A model generated the notes under the pieces. It saw nothing but the letters and a program-made list of their open reading frames with translations, was not told where the DNA came from and made no database searches. 64,000 nucleotides of DNA from Flagellimonas sp. MMG031 (GTDB taxonomy: Bacteria > Bacteroidota > Bacteroidia > Flavobacteriales > Flavobacteriaceae). Positions 47,765 through 56,381 of the stretch are shown here, piece after piece (the stretch's first letter is position 1; each line of letters starts with the position of its first letter). The DNA is taken from positions 2,908,001-2,972,000 of the forward strand of contig NZ_CP157804.1 in NCBI RefSeq assembly GCF_040112705.1. Direction: 5' to 3'. Made by a program: the position numbers and the translations under genes.

Positions 47765-47839
47765 ACAAAAAAAGAAGGCAGCCCAGTTTCACCTGAACCA
47801 CCTTCAAAACTTAGATTACCTAAAAAAAACAATCGAATA

Positions 47840-48487
47840 TTAAAGTTTAATACCCACGCCAAATCCGAAGATCCATGGGTTGATGTCCACATCTGCGTCT
47901 ACGGTGGCACCCAAAGCGGTGGTTGCGTTTACGGTTGCTGTGGTATTCAAGAACAGCTTTTTAACATCAAAATTCAAAAACCATTTATCGTTGAGCATAT
48001 AATCAAACCCGCTTTGTAATGCAAAGCCAACAGCCGTATCGTATTCAATGTCGTCCACAACAGGTCCTTCATCAACTCCATAAAAAAGGGTGAGGTTGAC
48101 CCCTGCTCCAACGTAAGGGACAAAATTGCCTCCGGTAAAGTGGTATTGACCCGTTAGCGTTGGTGGCAATAACCATACACTTCCCAAATCAATTTCCCCG
48201 GCAGCGGTTTCCACGGCTTTAACATCGTGTTTGGCCGTACCCAAAATCAATTCCATGGACCAGTTTTCATTAAAAAAGTAAGTGATGTCCAACTCGGGAA
48301 CCACGGCAGTGGAAATATCAACATCGCCACCAATGGCTTCAATATCGGCACTCTCATCTGGAGAAATTACAATTCCCCTCAACCTGAACTGCCATGTGCC
48401 ACCATTATCTGCTGGAGCATCCTGAGCCATTGCGAAATTGGAGAGTCCCAAGAGGGCTACTACCGCTACAAGTAATTTTTTTCTCAT
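47840..48487 (-). CDS. OmpW-family outer membrane barrel protein
   Basis: 215 aa with a signal peptide (MRKKLLVAVVALLGLSNFAMA) and an eight-stranded barrel pattern. OmpW hallmarks are WQFRLRGIVISPDESAD after the signal, YFFNENWSMELILGTAKHD, LWLLPPTLTGQYHF-like strand VWLLPPTLTGQYHF, VPYVGAGVNLTLFYG and the terminal strand INPWIFGFGVGIKL. OmpW proteins form narrow outer-membrane channels for small hydrophobic molecules. It converges on the anti-sigma gene with 75 bp between them and no strong terminator. A TAGTTTTG -7 element precedes it. Confidence 0.9.
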   Translation of the reverse strand: MRKKLLVAVVALLGLSNFAMAQDAPADNGGTWQFRLRGIVISPDESADIEAIGGDVDISTAVVPELDITYFFNENWSMELILGTAKHDVKAVETAAGEIDLGSVWLLPPTLTGQYHFTGGNFVPYVGAGVNLTLFYGVDEGPVVDDIEYDTAVGFALQSGFDYMLNDKWFLNFDVKKLFLNTTATVNATTALGATVDADVDINPWIFGFGVGIKL

Positions 48488-48512
48488 CGTGTGTTATTTT
48501 ATATTGATGGAA

Positions 48513-48520
48513 CAAAACTA
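48513..48520 (-). promoter_or_regulatory. -7 element (TAGTTTTG) of ompW-like gene
   Basis: Exact TAnnTTTG match on the minus strand, 25 bp before the start codon. No -33 TTG at normal spacing. Confidence 0.35.
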
Positions 48521-48621
48521 CCGTGCGGACTTTTCGGAGAATATGATGTTTATCATTGGAAAACATCCGAAAATATACAACCTAATGGAAACATGCGATA
48601 AGTATATTGGAAATCAATACA

Positions 48622-49602
48622 TTAAAACCATTTTTTTCTTTTGAAAATGATGATGGAAATGATGGTGACCACAAACATGAGGCCCAAAAGAATAAAATAA
48701 CCATTTTTCCATTGCAGTTCGGGCATATACTCAAAGTTCATCCCATAAATGCCCGCCAAAAAAGTTAAGGGAATAAACACCACGGAAAATATGGTCAGGG
48801 TTTTCATCACCTCGTTCAGTCGATGGCCCTGAACGCTAAAAAATAGGTTGATCTGGCTTTCCAGTTCCATAATGTCGGAATCAATATCGGTGATCAACCC
48901 ATTGATTTGCTCCCGCAATTCACTAAAGTATTTGGTTTGGAATCCTTTAATTTCCACTCTTTCCAATCGGATGATGATGTCCCGCAGACCATGGGAAGCT
49001 TTTTTAAACTCTTGGATCAATGCTTTTTTCTGTTCCACTTCGAACATAAACTCCGGAGTGGGCTCCCGCTTTACAAGGGCTTCCAAGGCATTTTCCATGA
49101 CCACGATATCTTCGTATTTTTCCTTGTAATTGGTAATCAGGGTTTCCAAAATAAAGAACAAAAGGTAATCGGCCTTCTTTTTTCGAATGATGCCCTTGTT
49201 CTCAAAGATCCGCTGACGTATCCAATCAAAATGGTCGCCCCACATTTCTTGGATGCACCAAATAAAGTCTTTGGAAACCACAAAATACATCTGTTCGGAC
49301 TCCATGCTATCGTGTTCCGTTTTCAGGATTCGGGCAGCAATAAACAACTGGTCTTCGAGAACGATGACCTTGTTTCCCATCTTTTGGTTCAGCAATAGGC
49401 GCAACAGGAAATCATCCAGCCCATTTTCGTTGACCATCTGCCTAAATTCATCCATATACTCCAAACCATAGGTGTTCACCCAAGTAATGGATTTATCTCC
49501 CTTGGAAAGCTGCATATCCTCTTGTAGGGAGAACTTTCGGTTATAGTAATTGTCTGGTGAGTAATTGATCACCCATGAATTTTCTTCAAAATCTGTGTTC
49601 AT
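48622..49602 (-). CDS. corA: CorA-type magnesium/cobalt channel
   Basis: 326-aa CorA-family channel for Mg2+ (and Co2+). The long N-terminal cytosolic domain (1-260) has the funnel helix with the run DIIIRLERVEIKGFQ, followed by two transmembrane helices: the pore helix with VFIPLTFLAGIYGMN and the second helix FILLGLMFVVTIISIIIF. The ion-selectivity signature GMN (near residue 291) is intact, and the tail RKKWF is basic as usual. It is divergent from the MscS-type gene (71 bp); a TAAATTTG -7 element (49654-49661, minus strand) may serve it. Confidence 0.95.
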   Translation of the reverse strand: MNTDFEENSWVINYSPDNYYNRKFSLQEDMQLSKGDKSITWVNTYGLEYMDEFRQMVNENGLDDFLLRLLLNQKMGNKVIVLEDQLFIAARILKTEHDSMESEQMYFVVSKDFIWCIQEMWGDHFDWIRQRIFENKGIIRKKKADYLLFFILETLITNYKEKYEDIVVMENALEALVKREPTPEFMFEVEQKKALIQEFKKASHGLRDIIIRLERVEIKGFQTKYFSELREQINGLITDIDSDIMELESQINLFFSVQGHRLNEVMKTLTIFSVVFIPLTFLAGIYGMNFEYMPELQWKNGYFILLGLMFVVTIISIIIFKRKKWF

Positions 49603-49653
49603 GGTAGTTATGATATGATGGGTTTATTTGTAGTTTAGCTCTATAAGTTAAAC

Positions 49654-49661
49654 CAAATTTA
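49654..49661 (-). promoter_or_regulatory. -7 element (TAAATTTG) of corA
   Basis: Exact TAnnTTTG match, 51 bp before the corA start codon, in the corA-mscS divergent interval. Confidence 0.3.
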
Positions 49662-49673
49662 CTAAGAACCATC

Positions 49674-50213
49674 ATGATTGAAGCGATGCCCTACAAAACG
49701 GAGATTTTGTTCACCATTATTCTTTTGAGTATACTGATTTTGCTCAATTCCTTGAGCAAAAGAGCCATTAGAAGGTTTGGCAGATCTAGTTCTATTGATA
49801 TGAACAGCAGGAAAATCATATTTTACCTGAGCAATTTGCTTTTCTACCTGCTTGCCTTCATCGGTATTTCGTTGATTTGGGGTGTCAACATGAAAGATTT
49901 TTCGGTGTTTATCTCTTCTGTATTGGCCATTTTGGGCGTTGGTTTTGTGGCCCAGTGGTCCATCCTATCCAATTTAACGGCAAGTGTGATCCTTTTCTTT
50001 AACCATCCACTTCGGTTAGGGGACCGAATCCGCGTTATGGACAAGGATTTTGATTGGACTGGAAAGGTGGAGGATATTAGCGGGTTTTACCTTTTTATGC
50101 GGACGGATGATGGAAAACAAATCACTATTCCAACCAACTTGGTCATTCAAAAAGGCATAGAAATCCTGAATGAAGATGTGGCTGAACCCAAGCAACCAGT
50201 TCCTGAAGAATAA
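49674..50213 (+). CDS. Small MscS-family mechanosensitive channel
   Basis: 179 aa, with an ATG at 49674 and another at 49686. Three hydrophobic segments are visible: ILFTIILLSILILLN, KIIFYLSNLLFYLLAFIGISLIWG and the pore-helix pair FISSVLAILGVGFVAQWSILSNLTASVILFF (given here as separate stretches). The beta domain HPLRLGDRIRVMDKDFDWTG follows, but the chain ends soon after ITIPTNLVIQKG, so the C-terminal alpha/beta vestibule of E. coli MscS (286 aa) is missing. Short forms like this are common in Bacteroidota. Role: release of solutes on osmotic downshock. Its stop codon lies in the arm of the terminator of the opposite operon. Confidence 0.85.
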   Translation: MIEAMPYKTEILFTIILLSILILLNSLSKRAIRRFGRSSSIDMNSRKIIFYLSNLLFYLLAFIGISLIWGVNMKDFSVFISSVLAILGVGFVAQWSILSNLTASVILFFNHPLRLGDRIRVMDKDFDWTGKVEDISGFYLFMRTDDGKQITIPTNLVIQKGIEILNEDVAEPKQPVPEE

Positions 50214-50238
50214 AAAACGCCACGGCAAAATGCCGTGG
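50213..50238 (-). terminator. Intrinsic terminator of the TPR/DUF4331 operon
   Basis: Perfect 10-bp arms CGCCACGGCA / TGCCGTGGCG around AAA. On the minus strand the stem is followed by a run of six T, so it ends transcription coming from the TPR gene; on the plus strand there is no T-run. Confidence 0.85.
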
Positions 50239-50305
50239 CGCACCTAAAAACAACAACCAAGCCGAGATCGTAACGATCTCCAACCTTGCTCTTAACAGGG
50301 GAAAA

Positions 50306-51595
50306 CTAAAGACTGGCTATCTGGGCTTCTTTTATGGGACCGAGCTCGTATGCCGCTTCCATCAATTCCTGTTTTAGTTCTCTTACTTTTTCCATCTTAC
50401 CATTTGCTTTGTAGATTTCAGCAGCTTGATGAAGGATAGCAGGCTCAAAAGTGGCACCCATTACATGCTTTTCTATAAGTTCCAGAGCTTTTTTGTTTTC
50501 TCCAAGATGCAACAAACTGTAGGCCAACCATCCGTACGATTCTGGCGTAGGCCTGTTGTTCACCTCTTCCTGAGCAAGTTTACAGGCTTTTTGCTCCACA
50601 TCCATCTCCAACAAAAAATCTACATTGTAGGCATTGTACATATCGCCATATTGAGGGTTGTTTCCCACTATCTTGTAATAATCGTCCAACGCTTGTACCC
50701 GCAGCATGTCGTTCCCCATAAAATCGGCAATCTCAGCTTTCAGTAAATAGTATTCAGGGGATTGGTTCTTTTGCATGATGGAATCTAAAATCCGAAGGGC
50801 TTCTTTACCATTTCTTTCATGTGAGTAAACAATCCACGCTATACCCTTTTTTGCGTACGCATTTTGGGGATCGATATTCAACGCGCGAAGATAAAGGTTG
50901 TAGGACTCCTGAATTCTGCCCGCGTGACCGTAGAAGTCGGCCAAGTTGGTATAAGACCACAACTGTAATCCTTTGTTTTTAGAAGACTCTGCTTTAGCCA
51001 TGGCCTTTTCCATAAAGTTGATAGCGGTATCCAGATCTCCTTTGTGATCGTTCCATTTGGCCACTCTGATCAGGTAACCAAAATCGGACATGTTCTGGAT
51101 GCTATCCAAATATTGGTTGGCAAGGCCATAATTTCCCAATTCCATATGAAGATCAAATAGCAAGCTCTGGGTCTCCTTTACCCCACTGCCAAACTTCCGG
51201 GCCTTCTCGGCTAAATCCAAAGCTTCCCTAAACCGGTGCTGTGAGATATAGTTTCTGGCCAAGGCCCTTTGGTATCCAGCTTTGCCAATGGCGGCAATTT
51301 CCACTGCCTTTTTTAAGGATTTTTCAGCATCCTTTAAATATTGAATATTACCGGTTCCACTAAAAAATCGGTTGTATTCACCTGCCACATTCCCCAAACT
51401 GAGCAATTGCAAGCTATCCGATTTGATTTTGTTGTCCCAAAGCTGAAAATACTTTGAAGTGGGTTTAACCGGTTGGGCGGCCAAAAATTGATCATAATCC
51501 TGACTGTTGGTTCTGAATTCAGTTTCCTTTTGCTGACACGATACCAAGAACAGTAGCATCAGCATAAAAATGGTATAAAATTTTGTTGCTTTCAT
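50306..51595 (-). CDS. Tetratricopeptide-repeat lipoprotein
   Basis: 429-aa lipoprotein (LFLVSCQQKETE) with at least six TPR-like helical pairs: EKSLKKAVEIAAIGKAGYQRALA, RFREALDLAEKARKFG, AINFMEKAMAKAESS, RIQESYNLYLRALNIDPQNAYA and GENKKALELIEKHV, each shown only as its core. Third gene of a minus-strand operon after two DUF4331 genes (66 bp gap). TPR lipoproteins serve as protein-binding scaffolds; here the partners may be the DUF4331 proteins. Function unknown. The operon ends at the hairpin at 50213-50238. Confidence 0.85.
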   Translation of the reverse strand: MKATKFYTIFMLMLLFLVSCQQKETEFRTNSQDYDQFLAAQPVKPTSKYFQLWDNKIKSDSLQLLSLGNVAGEYNRFFSGTGNIQYLKDAEKSLKKAVEIAAIGKAGYQRALARNYISQHRFREALDLAEKARKFGSGVKETQSLLFDLHMELGNYGLANQYLDSIQNMSDFGYLIRVAKWNDHKGDLDTAINFMEKAMAKAESSKNKGLQLWSYTNLADFYGHAGRIQESYNLYLRALNIDPQNAYAKKGIAWIVYSHERNGKEALRILDSIMQKNQSPEYYLLKAEIADFMGNDMLRVQALDDYYKIVGNNPQYGDMYNAYNVDFLLEMDVEQKACKLAQEEVNNRPTPESYGWLAYSLLHLGENKKALELIEKHVMGATFEPAILHQAAEIYKANGKMEKVRELKQELMEAAYELGPIKEAQIASL

Positions 51596-51661
51596 CTTGT
51601 TGTTGTTTTATTAAAAAAGGGAGAAGAAAGAACTTTCCCCTCCCCTTCCTTTTCATAGCAA

Positions 51662-52396
51662 TTATTCAGGTGCTCCCAAATAGGGAAATGTAGTCGATAT
51701 ACTAGCTGTTAAGCCAACACCGTCCGATGTCAGTCTTGGCAAATCCGCCATACCGTCATCATCCAAATCCTGTCCACTAAAGCGGTCGCCTTGCATTCCT
51801 CCAAAGAATAAGATCAAGGAAACGTCAATAATGTCGTCGTTGGGGTGTCTACCGGTAAGGGCTACCTCGTCTCCATCCGGCACCAACACGTTGCCATCAT
51901 TGTCAAGGTCTGTTCCGGGATTAAAATAAGTCGTGGGCAAATCTGGAGCAACCTCCAAAACATCTGCCGATAAAACGGTGGTCAACGTTGCCGCGTCCAA
52001 TCCCAAAATATTGTTTTCGTAGTTCACATCGGCGGGGTCCAATCCTAATTTTAGGGCATACACATCGTGGTATTGCTCCAATCTCGCCTGAAACCCAGCC
52101 TGGAAGGCTGCAGTCATCTCAGAAGGGACCGTAGTGTTGTGGGCATCCTTTACGCTTGGTTCGCCTTCCATATCAAAACTTAAGGTGGTATTGATTCCTG
52201 GACGGCCAATGTGGTCTACCTGCGCAAATGTTCCGGTAAAATCAACGCCCATCATATCATCATCGTCCATCATCATATCATCATCCATCATCATGTCGTC
52301 GTCCATGTAGGTTCCATTGTCATCGTTATTACAGCTGATAACTAGGCCAAAGCTCAGCAAAAGTGCCGTTACATATAAAGATTGTCTTAGTTTCAT
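51662..52396 (-). CDS. DUF4331-related lipoprotein with Met-Asp repeat
   Basis: 244-aa lipoprotein (lipobox VISCNND). Directly after the lipidated Cys is a low-complexity stretch of alternating DDD and MMM clusters (about residues 31-50), then a domain matching the C-terminal part of DUF4331 proteins: QVDHIGRPGINT, DDIIDVSLILFFGG and the terminal TSDGVGLTASISTTFPYLG. The acidic-Met cluster is a plausible site for copper or other cations, but that is only inferred from composition. It lies 19 bp after the second DUF4331 gene and is co-transcribed with it. Function unknown. Confidence 0.8.
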   Translation of the reverse strand: MKLRQSLYVTALLLSFGLVISCNNDDNGTYMDDDMMMDDDMMMDDDDMMGVDFTGTFAQVDHIGRPGINTTLSFDMEGEPSVKDAHNTTVPSEMTAAFQAGFQARLEQYHDVYALKLGLDPADVNYENNILGLDAATLTTVLSADVLEVAPDLPTTYFNPGTDLDNDGNVLVPDGDEVALTGRHPNDDIIDVSLILFFGGMQGDRFSGQDLDDDGMADLPRLTSDGVGLTASISTTFPYLGAPE

Positions 52397-52415
52397 AATA
52401 CAGTTTTAAAGTTTC

Positions 52416-53108
52416 TTATTGTTTTCTATTTGTGGTCACCCATGTTTTGTACACAGAAAGTCCCAGTGCATTGGTTGCCGTTGGTGTCCCTAGCATACTA
52501 TTGGGGATTTCCACTACAATGGACATGGTATTGGCACCGTCGAAGGTGTCGGCGGCTTCTTCTGGAGGTAAAAATCCACCCGGGGCCGAATCCAATTCTG
52601 GAGAAATAACTGCGTTGAATTGGAAAAAGTCGAAAAAGAAAGGGTCTTGTCTCGGTCCTGCAAAAAGGGAAACCCCATCTGAGGTAGTCTCTACAATTGC
52701 AGTGTTCGAAGAAATTTCAACGTCTCCCAATGCGGCATCGGTGTACACTTCACTGTTCAATCCGGTTTGAGAGGGTGGCGTGGGACCGAAAAAATACATT
52801 CTGCCATCACGTGCAATGGCCTGAATGACCTGATCTTCCACAAGGTCCCCATCCAAATCAATATTGATTTCAGTCAGTACATCCTCATCGAATGTGCCGT
52901 AAGCCAAGTCGGGCAATACATTGGATTGCAAATCCACCACAAACACGGTGTTGTCTGAACCTTCGCTGGGTTCAAAAGCATAAAAATCGGCAATATCCGC
53001 ACTGGTTCCTGCCGATGAAGGTGCGTCAATATGGTCTGCAGACACCAAAATGGTTGCTGCGATGACCAATACACCAAATCCTAATAGGTATTTCGTTGTT
53101 TTTTTCAT
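52416..53108 (-). CDS. DUF4331-domain exported protein
   Basis: 230 aa, signal peptide MKKTTKYLLGFGVLVIAATILVSA then the DUF4331 opening SADHIDAPSSAGTSADIADFYAFE, which is diagnostic. Further DUF4331 motifs: GRMYFFGPTPPSQTGLNSEV, FAGPRQDPFFFDFFQFN and the end SVYKTWVTTNRKQ. The family is exported, calcium- or metal-binding in appearance and functionally unknown. First gene of a three-gene minus-strand operon; its partner DUF4331-related lipoprotein follows after 19 bp and looks like the second half of what is one longer protein in some bacteria. Divergent from the LETM1-related gene. Confidence 0.88.
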   Translation of the reverse strand: MKKTTKYLLGFGVLVIAATILVSADHIDAPSSAGTSADIADFYAFEPSEGSDNTVFVVDLQSNVLPDLAYGTFDEDVLTEINIDLDGDLVEDQVIQAIARDGRMYFFGPTPPSQTGLNSEVYTDAALGDVEISSNTAIVETTSDGVSLFAGPRQDPFFFDFFQFNAVISPELDSAPGGFLPPEEAADTFDGANTMSIVVEIPNSMLGTPTATNALGLSVYKTWVTTNRKQ

Positions 53109-53274
53109 GTTACTTGTTTTTTAAGTTTCGTTCACCCCTACCTACGGAACCTTGTAAAGGGTGGTTTGGTTTTGAAATGTTAAAATTGTCTTAACTGAAT
53201 TTTAGCAATGACATTCCTTTACCATAAACCAAAGTCGTGGAAATTGTTTTACTTTGACCTCTTAATTCAGTTAC

Positions 53275-54465
53275 ATGAACCCTTCTGCCTCAGGATGGAT
53301 CAACAAGTTTGGTCACCTCGTAGATCAAGAGTCTTCCTACTTTGACGACTTTGAAAGCCTGTATCGGGAACTCAAGGCAAATGGTTTTATCTATGGTGTA
53401 CACTTAAGCATTCCGTCCTTTATTCCCGTGGAGCATACCCTAAGTGAGGATGAGATTGCCAAGATCAACTTGTTGACCGCTTTGTATTTCACCTACACTT
53501 TCGAGGTAGGAAAAACGGATTTTGAAGCCTTTGTAAACAAGGTTTTTGAATATTACCAATCCCTGAACGTTAGTCGGATTTCCTTTTTGAACAAAATTTT
53601 GACCGGTTCCAAGACCGAATCACAATTGGAAAAACTGATTGACTCTCGGATCTATTTGAGCGACAATACTTTTAGCAGGGCCCTGGGAAATAGTTTGACC
53701 AATTCGTTGCTCTATGTCGATATCTTAATCTTTATTGTCTACTTAAAAGGCGAAAAGAATATGATGGAACATGCCCAACTTTTGGAGTACGTCACCATCA
53801 ATATTGTGTACCACGCACTCAATTCCAAACAGACCCACGAATCGGATGCGCGATTGATCCAGGTATTGGGTTCGTCATTAACTTATGTGGACTTGGACAA
53901 AGCAAAATTTGAGGGGGAATATGCTGATCTATTGAACCAAAATTTCAGCAAAAACGAGAAGGATTATTTTTTGGATATGGCCTGTTTGACCATATGGGAA
54001 GATAAGGCTTTGGACTACACCGAAACGGATTACATTTTTGGTTTGGGAAGGGACCTTGGCAAATCGAAAAAAGAGGTCGATTTCGAGCTTCGATTTGTGG
54101 AAAATTTCTTTGAACAGAACAAGGAAAAAGTTGCTTATTTGAGCAACAAAAATTTGGCCGTTCAATTCTATGATGGCATGTCCAAAAATGTGAGCAAACT
54201 GATTTTGAGAAACAGCAAAAGACTCAAAAAAGAATTGGCCCAAAGTCGTGAACTTGTGTCCCTTTTATCCAAATCCACCGTAAAGGATTTGAATGCCGAA
54301 GAAAAGAAAAAAGTACAGAACCAGTTGTTGGATATTTTTAAGAGCATACCCTCATTGGCCATTTTTATGTTGCCCGGAGGAGCCATTCTTTTGCCCATTT
54401 TTATTAAATTGATTCCGAAACTGCTCCCTTCCGCATTTGATGACAACCGAGTGGAGGACAACTAG
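53275..54465 (+). CDS. LETM1-related biofilm-associated protein
   Basis: 396-aa protein of a Bacteroidota-specific family related distantly to LETM1. The N-terminus (GWINKFGHLVDQESSYFDDF) and helical body (LLTALYFTYTFEVGKTDFEAFV, TDYIFGLGRDLGKSKKEVDFE) are typical. The C-terminal LETM1-like segment is RELVSLLSKSTVKDLNAEEK followed by the hydrophobic SIPSLAIFMLPGGAILLPIFIK and LIPKLLPSAF. There is no signal peptide. One hydrophobic stretch near the C-terminus suggests membrane attachment. Mitochondrial LETM1 concerns K+/H+ or Ca2+ exchange; whether that transfers is unknown. Single gene ending at a bidirectional terminator. Confidence 0.8.
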   Translation: MNPSASGWINKFGHLVDQESSYFDDFESLYRELKANGFIYGVHLSIPSFIPVEHTLSEDEIAKINLLTALYFTYTFEVGKTDFEAFVNKVFEYYQSLNVSRISFLNKILTGSKTESQLEKLIDSRIYLSDNTFSRALGNSLTNSLLYVDILIFIVYLKGEKNMMEHAQLLEYVTINIVYHALNSKQTHESDARLIQVLGSSLTYVDLDKAKFEGEYADLLNQNFSKNEKDYFLDMACLTIWEDKALDYTETDYIFGLGRDLGKSKKEVDFELRFVENFFEQNKEKVAYLSNKNLAVQFYDGMSKNVSKLILRNSKRLKKELAQSRELVSLLSKSTVKDLNAEEKKKVQNQLLDIFKSIPSLAIFMLPGGAILLPIFIKLIPKLLPSAFDDNRVEDN

Positions 54466-54478
54466 CCCTTTTTAACCA

Positions 54479-54515
54479 AAAAAGCTACTATAAGAAAAAT
54501 TTATAGTGACTTTTT
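54479..54515. terminator. Bidirectional terminator
   Basis: AAAAAGCTACTATAA and TTATAGTGACTTTTT pair over 15 bp with two mismatches around a seven-base loop; both strands end in T-runs. It lies between the convergent LETM1-related and LytTR genes. Confidence 0.75.
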
Positions 54516-54556
54516 AATTTTCATTAAATATTTGTAATCCAAAATCTTAACGCAAA

Positions 54557-55312
54557 TTATTCCAACCATAACTTAAAATCCTTTACCCGTTCCCTACTAA
54601 CGATGATTTCGTGTTCATCAAACCGTTTCATCTTAATTTGAAGCCTTGAATTGGTGTATGAAATGATGTCGCCTATGTGATTGATGTTCACATAAAACTT
54701 ACGGCTCACCCTGAAAAATGTTTGGGGCTCCAACTCCTCCTCCAACTGTTCCAATGTAGTGTCGAGCAAATAATTTCTTCCGTCCGAAGTGGCGGCGTAG
54801 GTACCCTTGTTTTCACTATAAAAACATTCCACATCATCGGCATTTATAATTTTTAAATGCTGTCCCACCCGAGCTGTAAATCGTTTTTTGTATTCCCGTT
54901 CCAAGGGGTTTACCAAAAGGTTTTTGATGTCGTTAAAATCGATGGGGATCTTTTGGTTTTCGGGCTTAAAATTCCGATACTTTTTTACGGCACTTTCCAG
55001 CTCTTCCTCATCAATCGGTTTTAGCAAATAATCGATACTGTTCAGCTTGAATGCTTGCAGTGCATATTCGTCATAAGCCGTGGTAAAAATGATAGCACTT
55101 TTCACCTCTATTTCATCAAAAATTTCAAAGGAAAGTCCATCCGATAATTGAATGTCCAAAAAGATGAGATCAGGATGTGGGTTGTCTTGGAACCAAGCAA
55201 TGGAATCTTCAACCGAATGCAGCATGGTGGACACCTCAATTTCGAGCTCCGAAAGCAATCTGGACAATCGTCGTGCCGCTGGTTTTTCGTCTTCAATGAT
55301 CAGGACATTCAT
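54557..55312 (-). CDS. LytTR-family response regulator
   Basis: 251-aa response regulator. Receiver domain at residues 1-115: acidic pair in IIEDEKPAARR, phospho-acceptor Asp in PDLIFLDIQLSDG, Thr in IIFTTAYDEYAL and Lys in YLLKPID. A linker leads to the LytTR DNA-binding domain (about 150-250: LKIINADDVECFYSENKGTYA, FRVSRKFYVNINHIGDI, MKRFDEHEIIVSRERVKDFK). Cognate kinase: the LytS-like protein encoded upstream. It is the last gene of the run that contains four 2TM genes, 77 bp after the last of them. A LytTR-type binding site at 58911-58940 suggests autoregulation of the operon. Confidence 0.93.
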   Translation of the reverse strand: MNVLIIEDEKPAARRLSRLLSELEIEVSTMLHSVEDSIAWFQDNPHPDLIFLDIQLSDGLSFEIFDEIEVKSAIIFTTAYDEYALQAFKLNSIDYLLKPIDEEELESAVKKYRNFKPENQKIPIDFNDIKNLLVNPLEREYKKRFTARVGQHLKIINADDVECFYSENKGTYAATSDGRNYLLDTTLEQLEEELEPQTFFRVSRKFYVNINHIGDIISYTNSRLQIKMKRFDEHEIIVSRERVKDFKLWLE

Positions 55313-55389
55313 GGTGGTTATTGTATTTGTTTTTATGGCTAATCAGGTTCATCTAAAATAGGAAAGGTCAGCTTCCCATGGTTAAATTC

Positions 55390-55722
55390 TTATTTGTACT
55401 TATCAACATGGTCCCTATCCTCATCGATATATTTTTGTATCTGACGCTCTTCCCACTTTTTGAAAAATGAGAATTTGTGACGAAGTACAATAATGGTGTG
55501 TACAAGCAAGATCACTCCCCAAATCAAAATATTTGCATTGATCCAATCATAAAAGTAGGCTTCCTTTGGGAAGGCTTCCGGTAAAAATGAGTTGAGCACT
55601 CCCCATTTAAGCAATACCAATATACCATTAACGACCACAAAAATGGCGATATGGCGATAGTAACCCTTCAGTTCCTTGACACGTTTCTCCGCAGCTTCCC
55701 GAGCAAAATTTCTATCTGTCAT
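55390..55722 (-). CDS. 2TM-domain protein (divergent copy)
   Basis: 110 aa. A cytosolic N-terminus (MTDRNFAREAAEKRVKELKGYY), two membrane helices (RHIAIFVVVNGILVLLKWGV and NANILIWGVILLVHTIIVL, separated by a longer loop than in its neighbours) and the conserved KKWEERQIQKYID tail define the 2TM family. The NP-x-x-G-K element before the tail is replaced by FSFFKK, making this the most diverged of the five 2TM modules. It starts 10 bp inside the previous gene. The 2TM family recurs next to LytS/LytTR systems in Flavobacteria; no biochemical role is established. Confidence 0.85.
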   Translation of the reverse strand: MTDRNFAREAAEKRVKELKGYYRHIAIFVVVNGILVLLKWGVLNSFLPEAFPKEAYFYDWINANILIWGVILLVHTIIVLRHKFSFFKKWEERQIQKYIDEDRDHVDKYK

Positions 55723-56044
55723 GGCCTTGCTTGAATTTCTTCATTTCTTCCTTGTCCTCTTCCATATACTTTTTGATCTGTCGTTCTTCCCAGTTTTTTC
55801 CCAAAAGGGGATTGAATTCAAAGGTTTTGGAAGCATGGAAGAACAATCCAATGCCCCACGCAAACAAGGTGATAAAATGTTCCCATCTCCAAAAATCATC
55901 CGTTCTAAGAAAGATGTTGATCAAGATAAATGTATTTATCACGATATAAATGGCCAAGTGGATATAAAACCCCTTGAGTTCGTCGACCCTTTTTTTGGCC
56001 CTATTGTATTTTTCGGTGTTAAAGTTTTCCATGATTATTTCCAT
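55712..56044 (-). CDS. 2TM-domain protein
   Basis: 110 aa (ATG at 56044; an alternative ATG at 56032 avoids overlapping the previous gene). N-terminal RAKKRVDELKGFYIHLAIYIVIN leads into helix 1; helix 2 is EHFITLFAWGIGLFFHASKTF; the tail is NPLLGKNWEERQIKKYMEED, matching the family motif. Both ends face the cytosol. It is the third stand-alone 2TM gene of the operon and overlaps both neighbours by about 10 bp, which implies tight translational coupling and fixed ratios. Confidence 0.87.
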   Translation of the reverse strand: MEIIMENFNTEKYNRAKKRVDELKGFYIHLAIYIVINTFILINIFLRTDDFWRWEHFITLFAWGIGLFFHASKTFEFNPLLGKNWEERQIKKYMEEDKEEMKKFKQGHDR

Positions 56045-56379
56045 TTATCGTTCTGTTCTTCATTGCGCATAATCTCCTCGATCTTGCGCTTCTCCCATTG
56101 TTTTCCAAAAAATGGGTTCAGGTCGAATGTTTTTATGGCGTGAAAAAGAACACCTATCCCCCAGCCAAAAGCGGCCCATAAAAACCACATATAGCCAAAT
56201 CCGTTGGTAAAATAATTGATAAGTGCCAAACCGGATATGACCAGAACATAGGAAGTCAAGTTCCCATAGAAACTTTTAAGCTCGTCCACGCGCTCCCGAG
56301 CCCTTATATATTTGTTCTCTTTATTCGTTGTATCCATGATGTTGCTATTAGGGGTGATGTTATAGTTAAAAGTACTCAT
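56035..56379 (-). CDS. 2TM-domain protein
   Basis: 114 aa from 56379, two bases after the stop of the previous gene; an internal ATG at 56337 (MDTTNKENKYIRARERV) would give a length nearer the other copies. Helix 1 is NLTSYVLVISGLALINYF, helix 2 YMWFLWAAFGWGIGVLFHAI, and the tail NPFFGKQWEKRKIEEIMRNEEQ. It differs from its neighbours by a charged C-terminal end (NEEQNDKWK). Confidence 0.85.
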   Translation of the reverse strand: MSTFNYNITPNSNIMDTTNKENKYIRARERVDELKSFYGNLTSYVLVISGLALINYFTNGFGYMWFLWAAFGWGIGVLFHAIKTFDLNPFFGKQWEKRKIEEIMRNEEQNDKWK

Positions 56380-56381
56380 TC

